Shown: one piece after another, positions 1 through 13,328 of the stretch
Numbering within the stretch: the stretch's first letter is position 1
How the letters are laid out: every line of letters starts with the position of its first letter
NCBI GenBank assembly: GCA_016800925.1
Contig: JABCPU010000371.1
Coordinates: forward strand, 1-64,000
DNA: 64,000 nt
DNA from: Suillus spraguei
Taxonomy: Eukaryota > Basidiomycota > Agaricomycetes > Boletales > Suillaceae
Direction: 5' to 3'
Notes under the pieces: model-generated
The model's input: the letters and a program-made list of their open reading frames with translations, nothing else
The model's database searches: none
What the model was told of the DNA's origin: nothing
Made by a program: the position numbers and the translations under genes

Positions 1-326
1 AGGTCCAAGAAGCGATCTCTGTCTGTGTCATCTTGCTGTGTGAACACAGCACCTCCCAAAACATCTGGACGTCATTTGTACATGGCAAAAATATATTTTT
101 GTTCTTGGTCGGTCAAGTTCCCCTCTAGATCAACTCTAATTCATGGATCCGTGAGCGAGACAATTCGCACATCCGATTTCGATTTCCAGAAGGCAAACCA
201 AACGACGATCTCAATACGTTGTATATACAAATAATTGTATTAGAAACGAACTAGATTATCTACTAGTAGATTTATTCAAACAAGCCGCACAGCAGCAAGT
301 ACTTTTATATAATGAACAATCCATAT
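1..326. other. left-edge sequence without a recognised gene
   Basis: Only a short open frame is present and it has no recognisable motif. The stretch lies 3' of the minus-strand gene that ends at 327, so it is likely that gene's 3' flank. Confidence 0.4.
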
Positions 327-1835
327 CTAAGGAAGTTCAATAGCTAGTCTGCCGGGAACATACAACTCAGGCTCTCCCCGCGAATTTTGCCGCACCCTGA
401 ACGGGTCCCTCTCCAGTCGGTTCAGTTGAGGTAAATAGGGCCATGGTGATACAGGTTCATGTTCCAGAGTAAGAGAGTTTTCTACCTCGTTCTCCTCATC
501 TGAATCGTCATGATGGTCTTGATCGATTGGTTTGGCCTGCTTTTTCTCCGGGGGATAGAAGCATCGTGTGGGAACTGGCGAAAGTTCGACGTCTTTCAGT
601 GGTGGTAACGCAGGGGTTTCCTTGAATTTTTTCTGAGGTGAGTACCCAGGGCGGTCACTCTCCTCGTCATCTTCAACCTCAAGATGTCGTTTGCAGCTCT
701 TATGCGAGGGTGACAAATCAATCCATTTCCTAGAAATCACACATTAGAATAAACCGATTGGATTCAAGTGAGTTACGCACCGAGATGTCTCATCCTCGCC
801 ACTGGAATACTCATCGTCTGCGACGTCTCCCCGACGCCAGTTAGGGCTATTTGGCTGGTGCGAAATCCCTTGGAGAGAGGAATTAGGACTCTCATCTGCG
901 GGCGGAATCTCAGAGCTTTCCCTAAACAACACACATAAGAATTTGATGATTTGCGCGAGTTGTATCAAGTTACGTACCAAAAATAGGCTTTGCCTTCCCT
1001 GAAAGACTCATGAAGAGAACAATCTAGGCTGCTGGGGCTGCAGCTTGCAGTTGGAGACTCGGACGTTTTGCTAAAACCACAGGTTAGAAACTAACAATCG
1101 ATGCAATTTTAAGTGAGGTACGCACCGAGAACCATCGTGGCTATTTTCTGCGTCTTGCGGACCTTCCTCACTCTTGCCAGCATCGCCATCAAGATCCTCC
1201 TCTTCCGCGTCTTGATGATCTACTTCGCCTTCATCGCTGCCGCTCGAATCCTCGTAATCCGAGTAGTCTTGCGGCTCCTCTTCATAGTGGTTGTCCGGTT
1301 TTTCATTAAATGTCTTCAGAGACCGCTCGACTTCCCTGATCATTTTGCGCACAAAGTTCTTCCCAGCGACAGATCCCACACGATTCAGGAAATATTGCAT
1401 CTTATCCCTCTCAGCCTTGAGTTCAACCTCTGCAAGAGTGACGTCGGCCAGAGCTTTGGCAGCCTCAGTTCGTGCAAGCTCGAGTTGAGTGTTGACACGA
1501 GTGCGGTTGCGATGAACGGTGGCGACCATCTGCGTATGCCATGTGGGGTCGTCGGCAAGAGGTGACAGAGGGGGGTACCTGAGCAGTATGCGAGGTGAGT
1601 CGAGGGAAGCAGTAGTGCTCGGGACGCGTGCATTGCGAGATTTGTCTCCTGGTGGTAAAGGGAATTGTTCGAAAGGGTACTCAGCCCGCGTGTCGTTCCC
1701 AGATTCTTCAGGGTCAGACATGTCCTCATGACCAGAAGAATCGACTTCCTTCTCCTTGCCTCTACCCTTCGGGTCTGAGGTAGAGGCAGTTGCGGTGATT
1801 TGTGTTGAGTTTTGATGCTTGGTATCGATCGACAT
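327..1835 (-). CDS. unrecognised acidic protein with central coiled coil
   Basis: I do not recognise this protein. Four exons are joined by three short introns (1071-1125, 922-977 and 730-780), each with GT-AG ends. The predicted protein begins MSIDTKHQNS. It has a Ser/Pro-rich N-terminus with a basic patch, then an Ala/Glu/Leu-rich helix around residues 115-165 that looks like a coiled coil. Long Asp/Glu/Ser-rich tracts follow, with DYSDYEDSSGSDEGE-type and SSGEDE stretches. The C-terminal exon carries further basic and acidic clusters. This composition is typical of a disordered nuclear or chromatin-associated protein, but that is inference. The start at 1835 is the first ATG of the longest exon. 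An overlapping open frame upstream (to about 2076) may mean a longer N-terminus. The three introns resemble each other (see findings). Confidence 0.6.
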
Positions 1836-3584
1836 TATAGCTATAGTCTGTCTTCAGCTGTGTGAGCCAGTAATCAAGTACAGGAGGAGGTGTAAGTTCA
1901 AAGTCAAGAGGGACTGGATCGTAAAAGTACCCATAACACACCGTCCACAACGTGTTGAAGCCACTCGTGGTGGACCAAAGAATCGGGCTATTGTTCACAG
2001 CCCGCAGTTCACAGAAACACCCTAGGATCCCCAATAAGTCTCGATGCTTATGGAATTGAATTGTGGAACTTACCATCTGGGGATGGGGTGAAACATATCC
2101 GACTTGCCGGAGGTTTCATCAACGCTGCTGTGGGCTTCATTTAATTGTCTATTGTCCTCTGTGGGTCACAGCTACAGGTCAATGGCTGACATAGTGCGTA
2201 CCTCAGTGCTTGTTCCTGGATAGTTGCACAGCCGGCTACCAAATTTAAGCAGTGATTACAGGTGAAATAGCACGAAAATTGATCATAGCTCTCTCACAGT
2301 TCGGATGTAGCCTTAGAAGAAATGATAAAGCAAGACTTGGAGTTTGGGAACGTGGAGGCAACTTCAAAGTCACGAGGTCAAAAGATATGGCTTATTCTTC
2401 TTAATGCGATCAAATTTTATACACAGGCTCAGATGACGGCCCAATGCTCCTGATTGGCACTCTGTTGGGACAGCGTAGCAATGCGATGCCAGTATGGTGG
2501 CGGGTGCTGTTGTGGGAGTCTGGACTCTGAGCTCTGTATGTTATATTCTGCAGGGTCGGGTGTTGTTAGTGCAGAGGGGAGTTCAATGGAGAAGTTCCTT
2601 CCCTGACATTAGCGGTAGCTAAAATCATCAAAGGTTGTCGCACGCAGCGTTGTAACAACCTCAGTCGTCGGGCTAATTCGCACTCACAAATTCCATACCG
2701 CAATTTTTTTATCTTTGAATCAGTTATTATTGCTGAGAATATTTAATTATAACGTGCGGCCGACAGCTTGAAGGCTAATAGTTATGATTGGATTATGGGG
2801 GTAAAGTTTGACTACTAGTCACGCGTCACGTTTACATAGCTTAGTCATGGAATTTTACTACTTAGTCTGAGCACACCCGGATCGATGATCTGGTGGATCG
2901 ATAAAGTAAGACCTTCATAACAAAATCAATTCAACAAGTATAATCTAAGAACAGAACTATCTGTCAGCAAGAAATCTTCTTTGGGATTCCAAGCGCCCCG
3001 CCCGCACTCGAGAGTCGAGACCTAGAGTAAGTTGAAGCTATCCCACAGTGACAACAGTGAGGTCGCAAAATGAGGTACCTAGAAAGATAGCATAGGAGCC
3101 CTTGGTCTTCATTCCAGGAAACGTCAAATCGCGGAACGCGAGGTGTCACATCGTTTTTGTATCCACCTTGATAACAACGACACCCGACGCCAAGCTTGCG
3201 GGCGTGACATTGAAGTCAACTTCGATGTCGCTGTAGAACTTGAGTACACTCATGTTCCTAGAAAGGAGGTGTTCACTGTCCAACGATAGGCAGGTTCGAA
3301 TAGATTTGAACCGTAGCAGCTAAGGCATCAGTGTCGATGGAGGTCAATCTGTAGTGGAGGATGTGAACGATCATAAGTAGTAGATAAACACGTATGCAAC
3401 CTCGAAGGACCGATGAAAATCTTCTTGACAATGATGCCCTTGACAGCGGAAGTCTGGGGGATATCATAGATAAATTGGGATTAATATTAAGGACATTCGA
3501 GGTCGATTTCAAGATTTCTTGCTTTCGACGTCAGACCTGCTCGGAAACAAGCTTCAATAGAAACTGCGTGAGGGCGTCTCTGAA
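1836..3584. other. intergenic or poorly resolved stretch
   Basis: A minus-strand open frame at about 1838-2076 encodes a Tyr/Trp-rich stretch (about 80 residues) that looks coding. It overlaps the start of the preceding gene in another frame and may be an alternative or additional first exon. Between about 2960 and 3520 there are short minus-strand open frames with possible splice sites but no recognisable domain. The rest is AT-rich and I see nothing in it. Confidence 0.3.
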
Positions 3585-6500
3585 ATGGTCAGTCTGGGTA
3601 TAAGTCTGCATAGAGAGGCTTCAAGTCTAGTATTGTCTGGGTCTGAGTGTGACGACACACGTGACGACTCCTTGTTAAGTTATACCTCTGCAGCGGTCCG
3701 ACGGACTATTGCGCTAATCCGTAGCTCACAAACTGGCAGTAATCATCAACAACCTCAACGGCTACCACGAGCCCTCTATGGAGGAGCTAGATAATGAGCT
3801 CCCTGTAGTTCTTGATGACCAGGTTCCACTGGGCGACCTTCTTTCCAGAGTGGCCCAAGCCATCTATGCTGAGTTGTCTGAACTTGCTGAGACGTGAGTG
3901 TACCCCATGTTCAATCCACAATATCAATTAAACCACCTCCATTAAGTCTTCCAAATATGTCCGATAGTGCTCGAAAACGCACACTCGCTGATTGGGTCGT
4001 GAAGACCAAAAAGCAAGTTGTAAAGCTGTATGCCATCACTAAGTGGGCGCGGGATGCAGAGACTGTACAGAAATGCATGGTAAGTGATACTTTTTTCATC
4101 AAGGCTTTATACTTCATAATCATTTTCTAGAACATCACTGCTTTCCTCATGAATCAAAACCAGCAATTCGAAGATGTCATGAAAGGTTTGACGTACGCAA
4201 AAGAAAGTTTGGATCCTGCCAGGTAGAGACGCTTTGCACGCCCTCGCGCTTATTCTGACGCGTCCTATGTTGTAGGCTACGAAATCATGACTTACTCACG
4301 TCGCTGGATGTCCTTACTACGGGTGCATATCAGCGGCTACCATCTGGCATTAAGGTTTTCCCCACCTTGCCGTGTGCTAAGATTATGCTCATGTCTTTCC
4401 ATAGAAACATTTTATTCCAGTCACTCCCTTAACGGATGCTGAAGTTGTAAGCACGCTCAGTGAAATGGAAGACGCCATCCGCTATCGTCTCCGTATGTCG
4501 GAGATAATCCCGGTGGAAATGTCCCAGCATCGCATTGGTATCTTTTTGAGCTTATAATCATCAAGTCCTCACTCACTTTATCTCAGCTAATGGACGTGTA
4601 CACTTTTCGGTCCCTAAGTTGTTCGAAACTGCCATCTGCCTAAGAGGTGCAGAGAAGAATGATGGCTGGTTCTTTCTTAACGTCAAATTCCTTATCACTG
4701 TGGGCGGTGATCTCACGGGCATGCAAGGTATTGATGCGTCTGATTTACTACATACCATCGTTTATGCTGTGTACACCTAGAGTTCCCTTCCGAGCCCACT
4801 GGCATTCTCAAACGACATATTGCAGATGAGGCCGATCAACGGATGGCATGTTACCTTCCGCTCCCAGATAACCAAGAATTTGCTCCCAACCCAGATGATC
4901 CACCGCGACCGCAGCTTCCAGAGGGAACGGTAGATGCACCTCTTGTAAGGCTCTTTAATTTCCTTCGTAAGTGAAAGAGTTTCTTGTCGTTGAATGATAG
5001 TTCACGGAGACGCATAGAAATGATGTCCATGTCATATCAACTTGAAATATTGTGCTACCAAGTAGGCACATCTTCATGATCACAATGCTGTTGGCTAATG
5101 GCTTTCCCACAGGCTCAGAGGATGCGCTCCCTAGGTTGGGCTGACTTCCTCAAAGTTGAGATGCGTGATGGGCGAAAAACACTTGTTGTATCGTATTGGA
5201 TGTAAAGTCCTTGGGTTCATAGATCATTCTCTTGTCGCTCATGTGCACTCAGGCGACCCCCACAACCCGGAGTGCCCATGGTGGCCCCCAATCGTCTCAA
5301 ATTACCACTGCATGGTGGTACCTTGACTATTTCTATTGTCGAAAAGGTTGACAAAAAGGCCGCACGATCACCTATAGCACGGATGATTGCCGAACTTCAA
5401 CGAAAGTCAAAATTAGGTGACCTGCGCCCTTCTGATGATGTTGAAAGCCTGCAGTTTGATGTAAAATGGGAACCGATGAAGGGTGTGTTGGCTGCCAATA
5501 TCGACGCTGAGGAAGCGATAGTTGGGGTTAAAGAGCTTGCGGTTGTATGTCAATGATTTCCTGCTCGATATGACTTTCCATAACATGCGTTTTGATAGGA
5601 GTCTGATAATATCGACTTTGAGTTGATGTTGAGAAAGGTGATTGAGGTGCACACACAAGCAATTCTGAGATTCTATCAGGCCCAACTTCACCGGGTCCTG
5701 TTCGGGTATTCTCCCCTGCAGGCAAAGTAATTCTGGTTTCTGACAGTGGGTGGAAAACATTATGATGCTGATCTCGCACTGAATGTCACACAAGGGGGTT
5801 ATCATTCTTTGCGCGTGCATCTCTGTGCCGACGAAGTCGCGATTGTGTCCATCGACACTAGGACAGGCCGGCTGAGTATTCGAGATACTGGTGACCTCGC
5901 AGCAGCAGGCCGAGACCGCGATTTTCTGCTCTCTCTGACAAACTCAATGAAGCACCAAATATGCTTTTCGATGTACTAATCAGACTACGACTTAACGTGC
6001 GCAATTTTATTTTACACCATGATCGTCACTGTATTGTATTGGCAGACGATTACAGATATCATAGAGCAAAAAGCAAACTACCTTGGCTTCCAAGTGTTCC
6101 GGCAACGAAACTTCTCAAAAGAAGGTTTGGTATTGTCAATTCATAGTTATACCCCGTCTCACTCCTGTCTCAGAGATTCAAAAGCTTGGACCTGCAGCGC
6201 GCGGCATGATGTATATTCAGCTTGCCAACTTCCCCACGCACTACCTCGTGCTTGTCCTCACAGATGAAGAGTTCAGGTACGCGCTCATATCGACAAAAAT
6301 GCTCTCAGACACAATGTTTGGCAACATGATTATGGAGGATATTGGCTGGCTTGATGTGAGACGAATACGAGGTGATAGGAGTGCTGGCGCTAGCATGGAT
6401 GAGATTGTGATATCATCTATGTCGCACGAACCACTGGTGTTGCAAAAGAGAAACCGAGATGACATCCCTTCGGAATTATCAAGAAGCGAAGATAGGTGAG

Positions 6501-8089
6501 GTATTATTCAATTCTCTCGTTTGTGTTTATGTTGCTAACATGCAATCATAGATTCAATCTGGAAACGCAGGTCCTTCGGGAGTTATATGCATATTGTTGG
6601 TATGAAACCTTATTCGGTCGTTACTAATAATTCTCAATCGTTCTTCCAGCGCACGCGTTGCATACACCCGAGTTGAGCGCCAATTTAAGCTCCGTGGCAT
6701 CCCCTACACCCATGTCAACCCCACGATCACCCTCCCACAGATATCCGAGCTTGGACACATTCAATCATCTCTTGCCCGTTCTGTACCGGCACTTTGTGTT
6801 CAGTCCTCAGACATTCTATCAGGCGCACCAGCAGCCGAGGCGGCCATGCCCAACATCCGCGTCATACCATTAAACTGGTGGTCAGACAAGAAGGCGCAGG
6901 TGGTAACCTGCGTGAAATTGAAGTACGTACAACAGCCAGTTGGGAAGCGTGCTGCGGCAGGGTCTACCAGCAAAAATATCATTCGTCCATCGAAAAGAAT
7001 CATCTATGATGCGGCCGAGGCTGTGGTTTCCTTTTTATCTGAGGAGGTCGACACCTGTGTGGACGAGTTTCTAGAGGAATGGGCCCGTGTTTCTAAAATG
7101 GTTGTCATTGCCCGTGAAGGTAAGCTGTACTTGAAGTTGTCTATGTATTATTGATGCTTACACAATGCAGTGGCACGAATGGCGAAAGGGAAGAAATGGC
7201 CGGATGTGAGACTATTATCATTTGACCTGCAAACTGTGGAGTTTGCGTACGCCTCAGTGAGATTCACCAACCATTTGTCGAGTAATATTTCACCTCACTT
7301 CTGCAGGATTATACAGTCTTAATCACTTGTACGGATCAGCTATCACCTACAGGTGGATCCTTTGAGCTACGCTTTTCACGTTGTGCGCCTTCGCCGACCC
7401 TCCTACAACCTTCCTCTCTTGCTCCGCCTCAACTTCGTTTCCTGAAATCACCAGCAACGGATTAATCCCCACGAAGAGGCTGAACCATATCTCTGCCATG
7501 TTCTTCGTCAAGGCCCATTGGCATCCTCACTTGACCGCCTTGTTGAACTCCTTCGAAATACCCTTCCTATAGCAGTGGAACTTGAACACATGAGAGCGAG
7601 CTCCCGTGACGCGAAGCAGTCGCCAGGACGTGGTAGAGGTCGGCCACATATAGTGGTCAAGGCCGGTACCTCCGAACCATGGGTAGACACACACGTAAAA
7701 GGTTTGGGCTGGTGGAGGGTGCTATATGGCGACCTTAGGTACGGTTCCTTACTATATATGCTTATAAGCGTGGCCTGATGTGACGAGGTAGGCATGCTCT
7801 TGACTTCCGGTTAATGACGGGACAACGAATCGCTATCCTTGATGCATCACACACTCTTTTCGGCTCAAGCTTCTCTTCAACACCATCACCATCTTCCGAA
7901 CTTCTTAGTCTGCTACCAATTCCAGACTTCAAGACCCTCGTTATTGATGCCTTAAAGTTTGTACGTATAAAAGACGAACATGCAAGGGTGGCCTACATCG
8001 ACGCCGGGGTGGTCTGTGATAGCTCTTTTGTGAGCGGTGTGGCAAGGGCATTGCACGAACGAGTGTTGAAGAAGTTACAGGATAAATAG
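3585..8089 (+). CDS. MED14: Mediator complex subunit 14 (Rgr1)
   Basis: Med14 is the backbone subunit of the nuclear Mediator complex. It links the head, middle and tail modules and passes activator signals to RNA polymerase II. The Med14 N-terminal domain is clear: the LSRVAQAIYAELSELAET segment is followed, after an intron at 3894-3946, by RKRTLADWVVKTKKQVVKLY and then NITAFLMNQNQQFEDVM. Further conserved blocks follow over a dozen or so exons, for example VHFSVPKLFET-like, MRSLGWADFLKVEM, LRVHLCADEV, IGWLDVRRI, MPNIRVIPLNWW and FLEEWARVSKMVVIARE. The ending at 8089 matches the family's C-terminal region. The start was chosen as a 13-nt first exon (3585-3597) followed by a near-consensus donor GTATAAGT. 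Splicing to 3725 keeps frame into LAVIINNLNGYHEP. The total length of over 1000 residues fits fungal Med14. Some middle exon borders are uncertain. Confidence 0.93.
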
Positions 8090-8528
8090 TCCAAAATTTC
8101 TCTACTCGATTGGTATTCTTAATATACCTTGTGAATGCATCTTTTGCAAAAATACCACTGCGTTAGGTCGTACATGCTGTAGTATTTAACTTCACTCACT
8201 GATTGCATGTTCACACCGTGCCCACTTTGGGTGCATTGACTGACTATGATCATGCCCAGTCGGAGTAGTGCTAGTTGTGTCTACTACTAAGTTCCGTGAC
8301 TGAATTGATGTTCGCTCTGTCCTGCAGGTGCATCCAAAAGGTCCTGGACTCGAAGACGGCGCTGTCATTCTTTCAAACCCTGTAGATATATATTATTCCT
8401 AGCAAGTATTCCAAAGATCGGCACTACTTTATACAATGATCTCCACATGAGTAGTAGTTTGTATTTTTATTACCGAATACTAAATCTCTTTCGTGCAATC
8501 GAGCTGGTATTAACCTCATGGCTGATAG
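8090..8528. other. intergenic between convergent genes
   Basis: This AT-rich stretch lies between the 3' end of MED14 and the 3' end of the minus-strand HET gene. It presumably holds both 3' UTRs. I see no other feature. Confidence 0.5.
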
Positions 8529-10322
8529 CTATGCCAAATCTTCTCCACGTCTTTCCTTCATCATCAGTCGCCAGTAGAAGCCAGAACCACCATTGGGAAC
8601 ACCTTCAAACTCCCAACTCTGTTCCCCAAAAGTTGCCAATACGACTTCGCCTTGTCTCTTTTCTGCTTTCTGATTCAAGAATGCCTGACTTTCCTCGCGT
8701 TCCTTGTTTGCGATTTGCTGTCGCAAGGTAGGTGGACCAAAGAAGGCAGGATCGCGCCCGCTATTGGAAGGTTCCAATATCCCCCCGACAATATATATTC
8801 CGGTTTGAGGTGGTCTTTTACGGAAGAGCTCGGCATAGCGTGGTATGAGGTGGATCTCGATATTGAGATCATCATGCTCTACCGCAATTGACGAGAAACT
8901 CAAACATTCGGCGACTTTCTCCACTTCGAGAAAGTACATAGACGTGTGCAGTACGCCCTCAGGGTCGACATGAGGCAAGAGTTCGGCATGCGGCATAACG
9001 CCAAAGATATCCCTTGGCTGCCAGCCAAAGCCCCCAGGCAACCATGATATGCCGAGACCGGGTTCATCCCTTTCGTAGAATTCATGCTGGAGCGTGAGTA
9101 AAGCGGATAAATCCCCGTCTCGAACTCTCAAGTAAGAAAATATGGCGAGAATGATCCCTGGTGAAAGATAATCCACCGGAAGTGAGTGGCGAATTTTGTG
9201 GGAAAATAGGCCAAGAATGCCGTAGATGTTATCATGAAGGAAATTGCACTCTCGCTTGCGACAGTACTGCAAGCAGAGTTCAGGTGACATTGGGCGATGC
9301 CAATCTGATATCGGAATAGAAATAGGAAATTCGTCGCTTGTTATACTGAGAAGGATGCGAGAGCCAGGCGAAGCCGAATTACTGGTCTTGACTAATTCAT
9401 TGGCGTCGATTCGGATGTTTCTAGCGCGGACTACGACTTTTTTTGCCAAGTACGTCTCCTGGAAAACCCAGACCCGCTTGGCATGATATCCCTCCATCAA
9501 GTTATAATCCTGTGCCAAGATTGGCTGCTTCTGGATCCCAGTCGGTCTGTGTCATCTTGGGGCGGGCCCCTGGCGGTGGCATAGCGCTTCGGATACAGCA
9601 ACGCAACAAGCTGCATTGCAGTAGTAGTCGCTTATTCTTGGTATCTCACGCGCGACATCTTCTGGATCAGCTTGATTGATGCAAATGCTGTCCATCCAGA
9701 CGTACTCAAGACCCATCAACAAAGCTTCTCTGGCAACAAGTAAAAATATCTCTAGTAGATATTCCCGCGACAGCCCCGCTGGCACTTCTAATGGACACTG
9801 CAAACGATGCAGCTCCTTTTCCTCTGCATCAACTGCCTGAATGATGTTGGGATGCATGAAACAAGTCAGACGGAACCAATCGTCGAATGTGGGTGCCTGG
9901 GGTATATCTTCTGACAAACCAAAATAAAGTTCTGAAGTGTCTGAAAATCTGTCTGGATTCCAAAGGTAGGATGCAATAACATAGCGCTTCGTGGTATCAT
10001 TATGAATAGTTTCGATTTGTCCCGTGAAGATGTTAACCAGCCTTGTGGGGACATGCCTGGGAGCCAATGATGCGTCTATTTTCTGATCCAGTGCATCAAA
10101 CTTTTGCATTGCGTTGATCCAGGCTACCCTAGCCCGGTCGGTTTTAGTAGTGGATGAAGGCTGGCCATCCAAGTTCCTTGACGATCCGAGTCTAACTTGA
10201 ATGAAGGTTCGTAACCAGCAATATATTGTCAATAGGTATCTTGAAACAGGGTGAGTTGGTTCGATTCCCCACAGATTCTTGATATACCTTAGCATTTGGG
10301 AAGTAAGTTCATCCAAATGCAT
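8529..10322 (-). CDS. HET-domain (heterokaryon incompatibility) protein with an in-frame stop
   Basis: HET-domain proteins trigger cell death after fusion of incompatible hyphae and also occur as expanded families of unknown role. The N-terminal half has the usual blocks: a YVIASYLW motif, then a YVWMDSICINQ motif with an Asp/Glu pair behind it. The second half has RVWVFQETYLAKKVVVRA. The reading frame is the same in both halves, but a TGA at 9552-9554 interrupts it, with 11 further codons before the second half resumes. A 72-nt GT-AG segment on the minus strand that spans the stop could be an intron and would keep frame, although its branch point is weak. So this is either a spliced intact gene or a nonsense-mutated one. 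The C-terminal region of about 200 residues after the HET domain has no motif I recognise. The upstream start at 10322 is the longest option. Confidence 0.75.
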
Positions 10323-11266
10323 AGTGGGTTCAAGTCGAAGCTAACTGAAAACCGGCCGAATCGACTAGCGCGAGATTGAGACTGCAGGAGAATAAAAGGA
10401 ACTGGTGTAGTAGGAGAGGCAGTACGGTATTGCTCACAGCAGTAAACTTCAAGTTGGCCACGAAATGCCAGCAGGCCGCAGCTTACAACAACGCCAGTTA
10501 CGCCACGTCCCAGATTGGCAGGAGGTCTGATCACACCAAAGGGTTATTACGTCGATGGCCTCGGACTAGTGTCTTTGAGAAGGGGAGTTTTGAATAAAGA
10601 AGGTTATCATCATTAGTGTTGCTTCTCCAAGTCATCTAACGCCTGCTTCGAGTATTGCAAGAAATGTAGCTCAAGGATGCTCACCAGTAGGCTACATGTC
10701 GCTGGTGAGAGAACTTCAAGATCTAAATCAGACCAACTGAACGATGTCTAAAGGGGAGGAGAAGCAAAGCAAATGATTATTACGTCGAAACTGTGGTCTT
10801 TGTAATTGCGAACCATGAATATTTGCCTGTAATCACATCCACCTGAGTATTTGTTTCCGAGTCTTTACATATTCGAAAGATTTTGTGCAATGATCTGGTA
10901 TTATAAGTTGCACACCAGTTGGTGTACATGATAATCCAGTCTGGAGAACATTTGCGACAATCACCATGTCTTAATAATGTCATGGAAGATGTGAACTGGG
11001 AGTGACAGCGTGCTATTTAGTAGCTTTGATGTAGCTCCACTAGTCTAAGCTGAATTCAGAAATACCGACATCGACGTTCGTAACATTGTGATAGATAATT
11101 TGTGAGCAATATATGAGTCTTGTATATACGGCAGCACCTGAGAATGACTTTATACTTTTCCTGTGGCTTCTTTGTTCTGAACAGGATGAGAGAATAACCC
11201 ACAGCATCTACAAGACTCGGACCGTCTGATAAGCTCCTCAAGTCCGAACCGACTTAGCGTTCAATC
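10323..11266. other. AT-rich intergenic region
   Basis: This is the shared upstream region of the divergent HET and F-box-like genes. There are short open frames only, none with a recognisable motif. I see no RNA gene or transposon end here. Confidence 0.5.
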
Positions 11267-13040
11267 ATGCATTTCCTCTCTCGACGCTCTACGGAACCGT
11301 CAAGGCTATCTTCTGATCTGGACATAGCTGGAGGAAGAAGCGCTGCAGCAGACACTAGTACTATTCCCCAAGAAAAATCTCCAAATCGTATTCTTAAACG
11401 CGTCACTACCCTCAGGCTATTCAACCCTCGCAAAAGAACTTTGTCCAAGAACACCAGCCCTGTGGGCGGCAATGGAGCAGTCGAATTCATTCGTGATGCC
11501 GCCGCAGTGGCATATCCCCGTCTGTCTAGTGACTCCTCTACTACATCGCCAGACGAAATTAGGAGACCCAGCGGCTTGGGACGCAGGGCTAGTTTAATGG
11601 AGTCTTTACAATCACCCAGTGAGAGTATCGAACTAGAGCGGTCAAATGGAAATGGAGGTGAGGCAAGAGTGTTCAAGTCTTTGCCCGACCCATTGAATAA
11701 TTCGTCATATTCGTTCCAGGATTATTCGCAGGACAAGCAAGTATCACGATCCAGAGCCTTCCTATGGAGCTGTTAAAGACAATTCTGTCTTTTTTGCCCA
11801 AGTCTGATTTACCGCGTATTGCCTTGGTTTCGGCTCAACTCTGCGACGCGTCGCGCAACACATTATATCGGATACTTGACCTCCAATCAATATCAGAGTC
11901 ACAGGTTGAAAAGCTTTGTGGAACCCTTGCTACCCATGCGTCTCTCGCTGCAAGGGTACAATCTTTCTCATGTCACTTTTGGCCAGCAACAACGTCATCC
12001 GACGGTCATCTTATACCATCTCTTGATTTCACGACTGCGTTCCATAATATGTCGAAATTGGAATCTCTTACACTACGGACATTTGTTCCAGTATTTTCGC
12101 AGTCGCCCCCTCTTTCTTTCCGATTGAAGACGCTGGTCATCCTTGATGACACAATCTCTGTGGAGGAAATCATCGACATTCTACATTTCCTCAGAAATCA
12201 ATCCTCCCTACAGTATCTAGGCTTTCCTAATGTCGTCGAGAATCCCTTCTCACCTGAAAATTCCTTTCATCAACGTATATTCGCATCTGGCCTCGCACGA
12301 GAAACCATATTGCCATCGCTCTCTCAATTGCATGCTCCTCCACGATTGACGATGGCAATATGCTCCTTACTGGGACAAGCACTCCATACTGTTGTCTTGG
12401 ATGTCACCACCACGCTGTATACGGGGTTCCAGCCAGCCTCGCTCCTCCGTGCAATTCAAGGTGTCTCCAAATTGGATGTAGTCTTCACTCACGAGGTGGA
12501 CAAACGAACAGTCGAAAAATTCTTGGGTGCTGCCGGTGGAATACTGTCAGGCAGCGGCGCTGCCAATAGCCACGGCCTCAACGTTTTAGAGGTAGAGGTG
12601 CACTGGATGGAAGATGACACCCCCGAAGTAAGTAATATTTTCTGAATTCAAGAATCGTTGATTTGACACTTTGCTCGAAGGTACTATATGGCATCATTGA
12701 TGCAGTCATCTCGCGTTTCAATGGCTTGCGCACGCTCAAGCTCACCACACCATTTCGTTCTAGACAATCGCAATCGTTGACACCTCCGTTATCTGGATCC
12801 CCCCAACTGTCCGCACCATCCAATACGCCCACATCACCCTCATTTGACTCTTCAATGCTGATTACTTCACCTATGGGTGTTGTCCTACCGAGCGAGTTTG
12901 TGAACTCAGGCACAGAGAAGATACATGCCAAAATATGGACAAACGCTTGCTCTACGCTGACTGACATCCAGTTTTGTTTTCCGGATCCATCGCCAGAAGC
13001 AGACGTTGCACTGTGCGGAATCTGGTGTCACCGAGAGTGA
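11267..13040 (+). CDS. F-box-like protein
   Basis: This is probably a substrate-recognition subunit of an SCF-type ubiquitin ligase, inferred from the F-box. Three exons are joined at introns 11658-11719 (62 bp) and 12628-12680 (53 bp), both GT-AG and both frame-preserving. The N-terminus (about 130 residues) is basic and Ser/Arg-rich. The F-box-like segment follows directly after the first intron: SLPMELLKTILSFLPKSDL, then a conserved helix with VSAQLCDASRNTLYR. The remaining 300 or so residues contain Leu-rich stretches of the irregular leucine-rich-repeat type found in agaricomycete F-box proteins, plus a Ser/Pro-rich insert around the start of exon 3. The specific substrate cannot be told from sequence. 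Such genes are highly expanded in agaricomycetes. Confidence 0.8.
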
Positions 13041-13328
13041 CAGTCCTCTCCCATGAGGAGAAATTTATTTATTCGGCTCCGCTAGGCGCTTCCGACCATC
13101 TCTGCTTACGCGCAGTGTTGTATCTGATTTCGTTTCGTCCAGTCTAGTGAACTTTTGGACTTTGAAAGTCGAGTGCTACCATGACGGGACATAGGTATGT
13201 ATGGCAATATGCAAGATATATATGTATACAAAAATTAAATGGCTAGATATCAAAAGTCCACTTTGGTATTCTGACTGCACGAGAAGCGCCGACGATGATC
13301 ATCTCTGGCTGTCATGCAAACCCTTTTA

